Part shown: in pieces, positions 39,081 through 49,774 of the stretch | How positions within the stretch are numbered: position 1 is the first letter of the stretch | Layout: each line of letters starts with the position of its first letter | DNA from: Bryopsis sp. KO-2023 | Lineage: Eukaryota; Chlorophyta; Ulvophyceae; Bryopsidales; Bryopsidaceae | Reading direction: 5' to 3' | DNA: 64,000 bases | NCBI GenBank assembly: GCA_030272585.1 | Contig: BSYQ01000005.1 | Coordinates: forward strand, 3,534,001-3,598,000 | Notes under the pieces: model-generated | Databases searched by the model: none | The model's input: the letters and a program-made list of their open reading frames with translations, nothing else | What the model was told of the DNA's origin: nothing | Translations under genes and position numbers: made by a program

Positions 39081-39365
39081 AGCCCACCTGCATTGTCGTC
39101 AATCACACAGTTTTCACTGAAATCAATCAAACAAACAAACAAATTTCAATACTTGGATCAAAACTGGACAACCTGTAAAATTGGTTCATTGGTTGTTGTG
39201 TAGCGTCCCGTCACAAACGGCCTTCAACTAGAAAGCGTACTAGACTTAGCGGAATAAAAACCCCGGCGACCTTCATGGTTCATTCTTGTTTTTGTTGTTA
39301 CCGACCGTCCCTGCCTTTGAAATCCGTTGACCAAACACAAAACACACAAAACACACAGTAACACA

Positions 39366-40991
39366 ATGGCGAGTATTCAAGATGTTATGGCGATGATGAA
39401 GGAAGTCACTGATCGTGAAAAAGCTGAAGCCACAGAGAAGGCGGCGGCCGCGGAAAGAAAGGCGGTTGAGGCGGAAAGAAAGGCGGTTGAGGCGGAAAGG
39501 AAGGCGGTTGAGGCTGAAGGAAAGTTGGCGGCGGCGGAAGGAAAGGCGGTTCAGGCTGAAAGAATGTTGGAGGCGGCGGAAGGAAGGGCGGTTGAGGCTG
39601 AAAGAAAGTTGGAGGCGGCGGAAGGAAAGGCGGTTCAGGCGGAAGGAAAGTTGGAGGAGGTGGCAACTAAGTTGGAGGAGGTGGAAACTAAGTTGGAGGA
39701 GGCGGAATCAAAGTTGGAGGCGGCGGAAAGAATGGGGGGAGAAAACAGAACGGACGAACTCCAGAGAACAAATGAAATGCTGAGAAGACAACTCAGAGAC
39801 CATGTCATGGCAGTGTCGGTTGCGAATCGGCAGTCCCACGACCTCTGGGCGCATCTTCAGAGGATGAAAACGGTGGCGGAGACGATGAAGGAAGATTTCC
39901 GGAGAGTGACAAACAATGCGTTCAAGATGATCCACGAAGTGGTGGAAGAACCGATGCCAGTGCAAGCCCCAAAACCTGTTCGCGTCATACTGACCCTCAA
40001 CGAAGATTCAGCGCCTGGAGGAAGTCGTCCCGACACAGCGTCTGATCGTGTCAACACGCCTGATGGTTCAATCTCCCAAACAAGAGTTGTGGACAAGGGT
40101 TCAAGCCGACGGTTTGCTCCGCCAAATCCAGCGCCGCTGTTTCCACCGCCGCCAAAAGTTCGGCCGTCAATTGTTCCAGAATCGGCTGGAGGTGATGTTG
40201 GGTCAACATTGCTGGGGGGCACCGACGATCTGGGTGGAGGGGCCACGGACGATCTGGGTGGAGGGGCCACGGACGATCTGGGTGGAGGGGGCACGGATGA
40301 TCTGGGTGGAGGGGGCATGGACGATCTGGGTGGAGGGAACGAGGACGATATGGAAACTGGGGGACATCAGGATGTTGGACGAACAGACACAGACGTTGAC
40401 ACAAGGACGGACAAGGGGGGAATGGACGATCTGGAAAGTGGGGAACACCAGGACGTTGGACGAACAGACACAGACGTTCCCACGAGGACGGAGAATGAGG
40501 AGGCGCGTGGAACGAGGACGAAAAAAAGGACTCGTACGACTTGTGATGACGACTCTAAGCCTCGCTCTACTCCGAATCCAATATGCCCATGCTGCAACGC
40601 GTCGACGCGACCTCCCCGTGATGATTATGACAGAATTATTTCCTGTCAGCGGCACTTGACGTGCGTCACGCACAACGCAGGCCTGCGGATCGCTGAAAGG
40701 GCAGCCCTGTATCACGCTGAACACGGGAAATGGGCCACGGACTGGGAGTTGCTGACAAACGTGCGTGGTAGCACGGGTGGCGAGGTGTGTCCTGTTCAGC
40801 CCTTCGATAAGCCGTTCGAAGTGTGTCCGTGCTGTTACAAAAAGGAAGTCGGGCGAAAGTGGGGAGGGTCCTTGAAAAAGGTGGTCAGCGACTGGAACGA
40901 GCTGTACTACCGAGAATCGAAGCTGGCGCCACCCAAAGTCCCGAGGGGGGCGAAGAAAATTAAAAAAAGCGACCAACAGGGTCAGCAGTGA
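39366..40991 (+). CDS. coiled-coil protein with C-terminal zinc-binding pattern (paralogue 2)
   Basis: Starts at the ATG at 39366 (MASIQDVMAMMKEVTDREKA) and encodes 541 residues. An Ala/Glu/Lys heptad region (repeats such as ERKAVEAERKAVEAE) fills about residues 15-180. A linker follows with five or so GGGATDDLGGG-type repeats and two copies of DVGRTDTDV. The C-terminus carries CPCC, about 21 residues, SCQRHLTCVTH, then later VCPCC. This is the same CxxC ... CxxHxxC ... CxxC layout as the protein at 36409-37473. The end is Lys-rich (KKIKKSD). The fold was not recognised; DNA or RNA binding is inferred from the zinc-like pattern and basic tail. The 3' end is convergent with the KDZ transposase gene, 228 bp away. 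Confidence 0.7.
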   Translation: MASIQDVMAMMKEVTDREKAEATEKAAAAERKAVEAERKAVEAERKAVEAEGKLAAAEGKAVQAERMLEAAEGRAVEAERKLEAAEGKAVQAEGKLEEVATKLEEVETKLEEAESKLEAAERMGGENRTDELQRTNEMLRRQLRDHVMAVSVANRQSHDLWAHLQRMKTVAETMKEDFRRVTNNAFKMIHEVVEEPMPVQAPKPVRVILTLNEDSAPGGSRPDTASDRVNTPDGSISQTRVVDKGSSRRFAPPNPAPLFPPPPKVRPSIVPESAGGDVGSTLLGGTDDLGGGATDDLGGGATDDLGGGGTDDLGGGGMDDLGGGNEDDMETGGHQDVGRTDTDVDTRTDKGGMDDLESGEHQDVGRTDTDVPTRTENEEARGTRTKKRTRTTCDDDSKPRSTPNPICPCCNASTRPPRDDYDRIISCQRHLTCVTHNAGLRIAERAALYHAEHGKWATDWELLTNVRGSTGGEVCPVQPFDKPFEVCPCCYKKEVGRKWGGSLKKVVSDWNELYYRESKLAPPKVPRGAKKIKKSDQQGQQ

Positions 40992-41143
40992 GCGAGTATT
41001 TTGGGGTCTTTCCGTTTCTTTATTTCCCCTTCTTTCTTCTTCTCTTTTATTCATTGTTTTAACTTTGGGGTTTGTTAATATATTGCTACATTCACTTTTT
41101 AAACTTGGGTGTTTTTCTGTTGTTTGTTTGTTTGACCTTCGGA

Positions 41144-41278
41144 TTCATAAAGTCTTACAAAGAAAACCGGGGCAACATGTCCGTCAGGGCCACCAGATAA
41201 AAGTTCATAAAGTCTTACTTACAAAGAAAACCGGGGCAACATGTCCGTCAGGGCCAGCAGAAAAAAGTTCATCCGGTT
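41144..41278. repeat. tandem duplication of the transposase gene's 3' end
   Basis: A segment of about 60-65 bp with TTCATAAAGTCTTAC and ACATGTCCGTCAGGGCC occurs twice in a row. One copy includes the last codons and stop of the KDZ gene; the other lies downstream of it. Confidence 0.85.
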
Positions 41279-43775
41279 TTCATTCATGCCTTTGAAAACA
41301 CTCTTTAAAGACGATATAACGCTGAACCGCTCCTCCGCAATTGAAGTGTTCACCTCCTCCAAATCCGGGTACCGGTACGGATTAGACTCCAGTAGACACT
41401 TTTTTCCTGTATGATGTGTCACGAAGTGGAAGTGATCGACCACCACCACTGTCTGCTCCGCTAAAGTTCTCAGCATCGCAGGCGCCGACTCCTTCCGAAT
41501 GGGGTTGTCGAGAAAAGCCTTTAAATGACATCCATTGTCATACGCCACGAAGAGCTTGTCGCCCGTCTTTCCTTCATAACGTGGCTGGTGTGCCTTGAAC
41601 AACGTCATCAGGTAGTGCGTAACTTGCGTCAGACTTTCGCTCCCAATCAGTTCTATGGGTGGGAAGGGGAAACCGCAGTGATGAAAGGCAAACAATGTTC
41701 CTGCGGTTCGACCTTTTCCGACGTGCGAAAAGTCCCTTATGGAACAAAGCTCTGGAAGCGACTCTACTCGACGTCTATCCTCTTCATCACCGACATCAGA
41801 CGTCGTCAATACGCGTATGGTTCTCTCGATCTCCAAAATCCGCTTCGTTTTCTTCTTGCCATCTCGCCCAACGTTGTTCCTTTTTTTATGGGACCCAGCG
41901 TGCCTTGTCCTTAAATCATTTGGTAATTCGATATTCATATCAGCATGCACCTGCCCTGTGTCACCATTTTTTTTCTTCATGGCCTCCCTGAACATTTTCA
42001 TTGCCTCCGCAAACTTCGACAACACTTCGACTCGTTGTCTTTGTGAGATTGAAGACTTGTTTACCACCGCTTTTGTGTCCTTCGTTATAGCGCCACAAGC
42101 GAGTATTGTCATGGCAGCTGCCTGGAGCTCCTCAGGGAACAGGTTTTCGATTGGTTCCTCGGTGGGATCTTCGTACCCGGCCCACTTCACGGTGACCAAG
42201 ACTTTCGATTTAACCTTCCTCGCTGAAAGGATTTCTTGTACCACGTACATGTCGTCTTCGAGTTCAACGAGTCCCTGACTCTTCGATCTGGTTCTTTGGT
42301 AGATAGCCTGAGAGATCTCCGCCTCAACCATTTCCCGCTCCTCTTCAATTCCCGAATCAGCCGAGGAAACATACGAACATCCTTCATCATCAGTACAAAT
42401 ACCGGTCGTGTCTGGTGCACCCTCTGCCGTTCCAAAATGCGTCGAACAGAAGCCATTCATCCCGCGGACTGGAGACGACGAACAGTACCCACCAAGACAT
42501 CTGTGACCAAAACAAAAACTAGTGAAAGTGGTGTTGGTGAATCCAAGATGAAGTGTGACGAAAACTCAAACGTTCTCAAATCAACAAAACTATCAAACGC
42601 TTTCTTTAGATCGTGGAAAAAGCACACGCTTACCTATGGAAACCTTTGGGGTCCCCGAGTGCATCTTCTCCTCTGTGTAAGCACCTCATTCGATGAAGTT
42701 TAGCGTTTCCGTCGATAATAATCGCTTTTCCACAGTTCGAATCTCGGCATCTAAGAGGGTGGTCATGTGAAGCCCGTAGTAGAAAACGGAAAATATGGGG
42801 GTGCGCCACTGCAACTAGTTCGTCCACATTTTGGGGTACCGATATAGGTTCCTCGCCGAATACCTTCCGCAACATCTCCAACGCCTTCCATAACAGCCAG
42901 CCCTCGATGAACCTTTGTCTGGAGAGCTGGTTTCTGTCCGTGTGCCTTCGCCGGCGTCGTTCTTCCACGGGAGACTGTTGCGTTCTGTTCGTTCTCTGGA
43001 GTTTGTAATCTTCGGTGCTTTCGAAACGCGATAGGGCGCCTCTTGAATAGTTCACAAAATCGACGAATGGATCCATTCCAGCCCTTGCCCGCATAAAAAA
43101 CCCTTCAAAACTCTTCAGAAGATCGTGGTGTATAAGCGTTTCCCCGCGAACACTCGTTTGCAAAAAATCATTCACATCGGAACCCCGATAAGGCGTAAAT
43201 GATTTTCTGTTGTGGTCCTTGAAGTATCCATGAAGCATATACACCGTCCCACATGCTTCACATTCCTTCCTGAACAGGGTCACTCGGTTGCACTCGGACA
43301 GGGAATACTTCCACGCGTCCCGTCTGTGAATGACGGGTTTCACCGTCCCACCGCACGCGTCCACCACGCACCTGGATATCTACACGCACGGGGTTGGTAC
43401 CAGGTGTTAATGCACCTGTGCACTCAGGTAAAGAAACGGGACTAATAGAATCAAGTTTACCTTTGGGGACACGTAGCCGTTGGTAAGTGGGGTAGACGCC
43501 AATACCATTTCGTTGGGGGTCGGGACGTCCACAAAAGCAGCAACACACTTCAGGCCTTTTTCAATCACAGACCAATCATGGTTCATGTGCACGGCGGTCT
43601 CTTTCAGTATTATCATGGTATGCGGGTCGTTCCTCCCAAGACGAACATACTGCTCCCAATACTTCCATGTTCGTCCGACATTTGCACCATCACCACAATA
43701 CTCTTGTAGCGCTAGACGAAGATACTTGCGGGATTGTGTCAGCTGCTCGCTTGCAGCAAGCTCTCGAGAACTCAT
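41219..43775 (-). CDS. KDZ-superfamily transposase with embedded chromodomain
   Basis: Three exons (43775-43461, 43379-42634, 42500-41219) give 780 residues in consistent phase. KDZ (Kyakuja-Dileera-Zisupton) enzymes are RNase H-fold DNA transposases. The first acidic motif is IIIDGNAKLHR (D328), followed by the zinc cluster CLGGYCSSSPVRGMNGFC..H. The core continues with GKGRTAGTLFAFHHCGFPFP, ELIGSESLTQV, YDNGCHLKAFL (D675), VVDHFHFVTHHTGKKC, and NTSIAEERFS (E743/744). All family landmarks are in order, so the enzyme may be active. Between the zinc cluster and the core lies a chromodomain (about residues 436-478: MYVVQEIL, KVLVTVKWAGY, TEEPIENL). It keeps the Tyr, Trp and Tyr positions that form the methyl-lysine cage in HP1. 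A hairpin-repeat array and a TATA-like tract lie upstream. Confidence 0.9.
42205..42340 (-). other. chromodomain-coding segment within the KDZ gene
   Basis: Exon 3 encodes LEDDMYVVQEILSARKVKS, then VLVTVKWAGY and EDPTEEPIENLFPEEL. This matches the chromodomain pattern of an aromatic start strand, KW.GY, and a C-terminal helix beginning near ENL. The usual TWEP is TEEP. Confidence 0.8.
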
Positions 43776-43871
43776 TGTTCCTGAAACGGCTACTGTTTGT
43801 TTTTCATAGAAACTCTGAACGATCTGGACGGACTGAAAGGATACTTACTGTTTACAAGTACTTCGATACAA

Positions 43872-43884
43872 CATATATATATAT
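43872..43884 (-). promoter_or_regulatory. TATA-like tract upstream of the KDZ transposase
   Basis: An alternating TA run lies about 100 bp 5' of the ATG at 43775, between it and the hairpin-repeat array. Promoter function is inferred from position. Confidence 0.4.
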
Positions 43885-44049
43885 GAACCAAGTGTACCGC
43901 CCATTCTAATGGTCCCTGGACGGCATGTAAGCCGATCGTACAGGGCCGCGGAAGCAGGGTTTTGCAGTCATTTCCTTGCACAACTCGGGGGATCTTCTGT
44001 CACCGTTAAAGGCGTTTAAGGTTTAAAATTGGTTTTCGGTTGAAAATAA

Positions 44050-44695
44050 TTTAATGCATCTCCATAAATTAAACTCAGCGGCAAAAGAGCGGCACTTTCA
44101 ATGCAACTGAGTGTCAAAACCGAACCTCACCGTGCCGCCGCCCCTTTTTGGCGGCACAGAAAGAGGCACAGACAGCGGCACATAAAGAGGCAACGACCAC
44201 CGGTGAAGCCCGATTGGTTTTCCGTTCTAAAACAATTTAATGCATATTTAATATTTAATACAATTTAAACTCAGCGGCAAAAGAGCGGCACTTTCAATCC
44301 AACTGTGTGTCAAAACCGAACCTCACCGTGCCGCCGCCTCTTTTTGGCGGCACAGAAAGAGGCACAGAAACAGGCACACAAAGAGGCAACGACCACCAGT
44401 GAAGCGCGATTGGTTTTCCGTTATTAAGCAATTTAATGCATCTCCATAAATTAAACTCAGCGGCAAAAGAGCGGCACTTTCAATGCAACTGAGTGTCAAA
44501 ACCGAACCTCACCGTGCCGCCGCCTCTTTTTGGCGGCATAGAGAGAGGCACAGACAGCGGCACACAAAGAGGCAACGACCACCTGTGAGGCGCGATTGGT
44601 TTTTTGTTATAAAGCAATTTAATGCATCTCCATAAATTAAACTCAGCGGCAAAAGAGCGGCACTTTCATTGGAACTGTGTGTCAAAACCGAACCT
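44050..44695 (+). repeat. array of about four 185 bp hairpin repeats
   Basis: The units match those at 37663-39080, with more divergence. The last is cut after ACCGAACCTC. The array lies 5' of the KDZ gene and 3' of the DUF3987-like gene. Confidence 0.95.
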
Positions 44696-44850
44696 CTTCG
44701 AAACTTCGAATTAAACAGAAACCGTTACAAAACAACAGCGAACTCAGTCCCCATAATATACCCCAGCCTGGGTATCCGAAACGCCATCCTGCAGCACCCC
44801 TCACGAACTGAAACCCACGACTCACTCGCCTGCCACCCCAGACCGCACGA

Positions 44851-47669
44851 TTACAAATTACCTATTGCACCCAAATCAACTCTATCTTCCCCCCTGAATG
44901 CGTCGGCAAACCCTTCGTCGTCCAACCATTCCCCCGGGGTAATTCCCAAGTTAATACGTAACTTATTATAAAATTCATCAGACCGGTCTTCGACCCTCAA
45001 ACTCTCCCAGGTAAATTTGCCAGCACCGCAACCCCTAAGGTCCCCCAAGCGCGGAATTCCGACGTGCCCGACAGAGCAGACGATCAACAAGAAAACGATG
45101 TCCGACACATTAAACTGGCCAGGCTTTCTATCAGAGACTATAATCGACTTCGTCCCGATCTTGAACTTGGAATTCAATGGCAGAACTGGGATGTCCTTCA
45201 TCATAAACAGACGACGACCGTTGGTCGTGGCCTTGAAAAGTTTCTTTACGCTCTCGATGAAGACCCCGATCGTCAACGTACCAAAATCAAGAATTATTTC
45301 CGTAGTCGATTGCCTGAAACGAACCGAATTATCGCGAACAAATCGCGATTTCTGTGCAAACTTGCACGCATCAAACACCCCATCCAGATTGTTTGGAAGA
45401 ACAAGATCCTTCATCACCTCCTTAGAAGAGGGGACGGGCAGCGAAAGCCCCATAATCCCCGTCCCCGTCACCGAAGTCGTCCCCGTCCCACTTGGCCCTC
45501 CTCCATCCCGAAACAAATGCTTGCCGAATTTCGCCAGAAGGGTTCGGTTTCCGAGCAGCACGTGTTTTTGGATCAATCCAAAAAGCCAGAACGAGATGGC
45601 CTTTCGAACAGATTCCTCGGAGACGATTGCAGGTGGGGTTTCATCAAGAGGTTTCGATACACAATGCTCCATGCAGTGTATCAAAAGCGCCAGTTGAAGA
45701 ATAGCTCCCTGGCCTTTACTCAGCTCGCCGACCTCCGCTGCATGCCCAGAGTTCATCCCGACCGCCACCTCATGAAGAATCCAGTCGAAACTGTTACAGT
45801 ACAACCGAAAGGCCTCGGGAGACAGGCACAAACGCTTCGGGTGTACATTCATGCAGTCGACGGTCCCACGGGTGTGAGTGTAACCCCACATCTGCGCAAG
45901 TATACGCAGCAACCTCCGTTGGGGGAAACTCAGAGATGGCTTCCCGTTTGCCGGATCCCTTCTTTCCCATCCGTCCCTTCTATCCTCCTTGACTTCAACT
46001 CCAAGAGCGTGCACGACTTCCCTCTTCCCTCCTCCTTCTTTGCTGGCGTAGACAGTGGGGGTAGCGCAGTCAGCTGACTTCAAAAATTCGCTCCACTCGC
46101 ATGCGGACGCATACGTATCTTCGATCTTCTTGACGAAGTCTTCCTTCTCCTTTTCGCTCCCCACCAAGCAGTATTTGCGACTTTTATCGCAGTCGTCATC
46201 TAGAGCAGCCGTCGCCTTCGCCACAAGAGACCTCACGGATATAGAAGTCCTAGCCATACATGTCACGGATATTTTGTTGCCGAGGCCGCTGTCCAGTTCC
46301 CCACGTAGAAAGGCCATGGCCTTTTCGGGCTGGCAAAAACTAACTAGGCAGAAATACGAGGAGTCGAGACCCCGCCACAAACCATTTGTGACGGTGCCCC
46401 GGTCCAGTCCCCCACCCTCACGCAACTGCAGGAGCCCGCTGACCTCCGTCCCCCGCTGCATGAGCTCGAGGCGGTGGAACATCTCGTCCTTGTAGTCAAC
46501 AACTGAATGTTCGAAGGAACACATGAGCTCTTCCCCCAGGGACTCCCAAGTAGTATGCGCAGAAAGGCATCTGGACGAGAAGAAAATAACAATTAGTATA
46601 CACGGAAACGGACAGTACAAGCAGACGAAACACAAAAACATAATTGTGCACGGATACGGACAGTCCAAGCAGACGAAAACCCAGAACTCAACCTGATTCT
46701 CATGGAGGGCTTGAAGCTTTGACGGGCATCAGATTCCACATCTACTCTCGCCTTCTTCCCCGAACTTTCCTCCTCCTTAACGACGCGGTACCCTGAGGCC
46801 TCACCGTATGCGACAGAATTCATCCATGCCTCCAACATCCTCAAGACAGGAGCAAAAAACTTGTGTACCCCCGACTTATTGCTACCAGATGGAGCCAAGG
46901 TCCACGACCACCACAAGGACGAAACTTCAAACGAGGAGAGAGGACCGGAGCGGGATGGGACGACGGTCAAGTTAGGCCCTAAGGCAAAAGACGATATAGA
47001 GAAGAAACTACCCGCCATCGCCGGCCAGTTTGAACCGACATCCTCAGCAACATGGACAAGAAAACCACCAAGGACCGGTCCCAGCATATCGTACGCGTCG
47101 ACTTCACCTACACCCTCCGAGTCTCCGCATAGAAACCTCATAACCAGTTTCTGTCGCAGGTTGAAATTCTCCGACAGCCGCTTCCACGACGGGATACGAG
47201 ACGAAAAACCGATCGCGTCCCCTGTGCCCCCCATGACGTCGTCGTGGTTTAAACGACCAGCAAGGCAACCAGGAAACATTTTCTTCAACAACGCGTCCCT
47301 CTCCTCGATGGACATAGTCATGATATTCTCGGATATTTCTTCGTCCTTAAGCACCTCCTCTTCCGGTGCTTGTCCGTCCTCTTCCGGTGCTTGTCCGTCC
47401 TCGTCGGGTGCTTCAGTGGTGACATGCACGGATAACCCTGCATGATCTGAGTGGACTTCGTCCAAGCCTTCTTCGTAAACAGGATTATCTACCATTGAGG
47501 GCGCTTGAACCGCGGGGGGAACAAGGGAAGGGGCTTCAGAGTCCATAACAAAAGAGAGATTGTTCTTCTCTTCGAGATAGACGCACGTTATATACTCACG
47601 TTTCGTACCGCGTATATGATCCGCGTATACGATATCACATTCACGCTTATTCACAGATGGACCTGCCAT
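44851..47669 (-). CDS. DUF3987-like P-loop protein
   Basis: Two exons (47669-46693 and 46570-44851) join AG/A in phase and give 898 residues. I start at the ATG at 47669 (MAGPSVNKRECDIVYADHIR), since the frame upstream is minisatellite. An acidic region with repeats of APEEDGQ precedes the core. The segment SSLWWSWTLAPSGSNKSGV (about 251-268) resembles the Walker-A region of DUF3987 proteins, and the later LCLSPEAFRLYCNSFDWILH and ELSKGQGAILQLALLIHCME resemble their helical C-terminal part. DUF3987 proteins are related to primase-associated helicases and are common on mobile elements. The assignment is by motif only; no strong Walker B was located. It is transcribed in the same direction as the KDZ gene, about 1.1 kb upstream of it. 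Confidence 0.65.
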
Positions 47670-47699
47670 GACGATAAAACTATCCACTCCCTCCGCGTG

Positions 47700-48750
47700 A
47701 ACATGTTTGGTTGGGGTACGGGTGGGGGAGGAGGGGGGCACGCGTACAGACGGGTGAACGGGGACGTGGGTGTCCTCGGCGATATCAACGAGTTTTCGAA
47801 CGGAGGCAGGGAGGAGGTTTGGTTGGGGTACGGGTGGGGGAGGAGGGGAGCACGCGTACAGACGGGTGAACGGGGACGTGGGTGTCCTCGACGATATCAA
47901 CAAGTTTTCGCACGGAGACAGTGAAGAAAAGGTTTGGTTGGGGCACGGGTGGGGGAGGAGGGGGGCACGCGTACAGACGGGTAAACGGGGGGTGAAGGGG
48001 GCACGCGTACAGAGGGGAGAACGGGGGAACGTGGGTGTGTGTCCTCGACAATATCAACAAGTTTTCGCACGGAGGCAGGGAGGAGGGGGGCACGCGTACA
48101 GACGGGTGAACGGGGACGTGGGTGTCCTCAACGATATCAACAAGTTTTCGCACGGAGGCAAGGAGGATGGGGGCACGCGTACAGACGGGTAAACGGGGAC
48201 GTCGGAGGCAGGGAGGAGGGGTGCACGCGTACGGGCGGGTAAACGGGGACGTGGGTGTCCTCGACGATATCAACAAGTTTTCTACCGGACGGGCGGGGAG
48301 GAGGGGGGCACGCGTACAGACGGGTAAACGGGGACGTGGGTGTCCTCAACGATATCAACAAGTTTTCGGACGGAGGCAAGGAGGATGGGGGCACGCGTAC
48401 AGACGGGTAAACGGGGACGTCGGAGGCAGGGAGGAGGGGGGCACGCGTACAGAGGGGTGAACGGGGGGACGTGGGTGTCCTCGACGATATCAACAAGTTT
48501 TCGAACGGAGGCAAGGAGGAGGGGGCACGCGTACAGACGGGTAAACGGGGACGTCGGAGGCAGGGAGGAGGGGGGACGTGGGTGTCCTCGACGATATCAA
48601 CAAGTTTTCGAACGGAGGCAGGGAGGAGGGGGGCACGCGTACAGACGGGTAAACGGGGACGTCGGAGGCAGGGAGGAGGGGGGCACGCGTACAGAGGGGT
48701 GAACGGGGGGACGTGGGTGTCCTCGACGATATCAACAAGTTTTCGCACGG
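47700..48750. repeat. GC-rich minisatellite upstream of the DUF3987-like gene
   Basis: Irregular units combine GTGGGTGTCCTCGACGATAT, CAACAAGTTTTCG, GGAGGCAGGGAGGAGGGGGG and CACGCGTACAGACGGGTAAA. They are open on both strands over long stretches, and on minus the frame runs straight into the DUF3987-like ORF. I treat these frames as shadows of the repeat. Confidence 0.93.
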
Positions 48751-48833
48751 GATGGGATAGGAACTAATTTAGGTCTAGAATGAGTCTATGTAATGAGGCA
48801 AATCTTTTCTGGCGAACAACGGGCGCCTTGGTT

Positions 48834-49002
48834 GCACCTAAACGGAGTGACGGACGGACGTATCCACGGGGATCGAAACTCCCATGTCTCGGACCTTACC
48901 GGCGTGGGTGCCAGTTTCGATGCCCGTCCGTCCGTCAGTCCGTTGAATGATGATGTGTTCTAGCTTGCTGAGGCCGCACCTAAACGGACTGACGGACAGA
49001 CG
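48834..49002. repeat. direct and inverted repeat cluster
   Basis: GCACCTAAACGGAGTGACGG occurs at 48834 and again, with small changes, at 48976. An inverted copy of its GTCCGTCAGTCCGTT part lies at 48926-48945. A second inverted pair (ATCGAAACT / AGTTTCGAT) lies inside. This could be the degraded end of a mobile element. Confidence 0.7.
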
Positions 49003-49279
49003 GAACATCAGAACATCGAAACATCACAAACTCGCCAAGCTGAGACGTGCGGACGGATATATATATATCACTACATACTTTGGGAGGATGTTCAGGTTCG
49101 TTGGTGAACGATGATGAGGCGTATGTAGGCATATACATACATACAGATAGATGGAGATGATGAGACGAGATCAAGATAGTCAGTCGCCACACGGGTTGCA
49201 CGTATCCAGAACACCCGACTGCTGCAACAAAACCAATCTGCGACGGGTATTGACCCCGCGGGGGGGCGTGCTTTCCGGC

Positions 49280-49310
49280 GGTTAACGGGCGCCTACGGCG
49301 CCCGTTAACC
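49280..49310. repeat. perfect hairpin, 14 bp arms and 3 nt loop
   Basis: The arm is GGTTAACGGGCGCC, the loop TAC. It lies about 465 bp past the stop of the minus-strand amidase-like gene. It may be a structural or insertion remnant; its role is unknown. Confidence 0.85.
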
Positions 49311-49774
49311 CCTCTTGTATGTTGGGGGGGGGCGGGGGGAGAGAAAGATTCCTGTATATGTTTGAATACCTGTGAGCCACAGGTTTGGTTTGATCTTGAG
49401 GGAAAGGGGGCGTGTAGCTGGTAGGGTTCTGTACAGAGGAAAAATATAGATCTTGAAAACGATGTTACAACCAAACCATCCTAGGTTAAAGAAAAACGAC
49501 CTCAGAGTGTCTCTGTCCAACGATATTCCGACAAAAAGAGCTACAGAATAAGAAATACAAACAAAGATACCCTACCAAGTTATAGTTCGAACGGATCCCA
49601 TACACTTGCGGCCTCTGTTGCGGAAAAAAGTACATACACTGAAAAAAAGCCGAAAAAGCTCCAGAGAAAACCCCCAACATGTCCCCCTTGTTGAAAAGCA
49701 ACGAAAAAAGAACAAAAAAAAACCCTCAGGTCAATCCGCCCGCCCTTAGGGAAACAATCAATCATCCTCACTCA

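Noticed and set aside
35986..39104. TCAATCACAC on both sides of the first coiled-coil gene and array as a target duplication
   Set aside because: The sequences inside the two copies do not form matching inverted ends, so a single insertion event is not supported.
45064..46077. 337-codon plus-strand frame
   Set aside because: Antisense of the DUF3987-like gene; Arg/Pro-rich with no domain.
48870..48910. tRNA-like T-arm (TTTCGAT flanked by short stem)
   Set aside because: The loop is not the standard one, the stem has a mismatch, and no acceptor, D or anticodon arm could be built around it.
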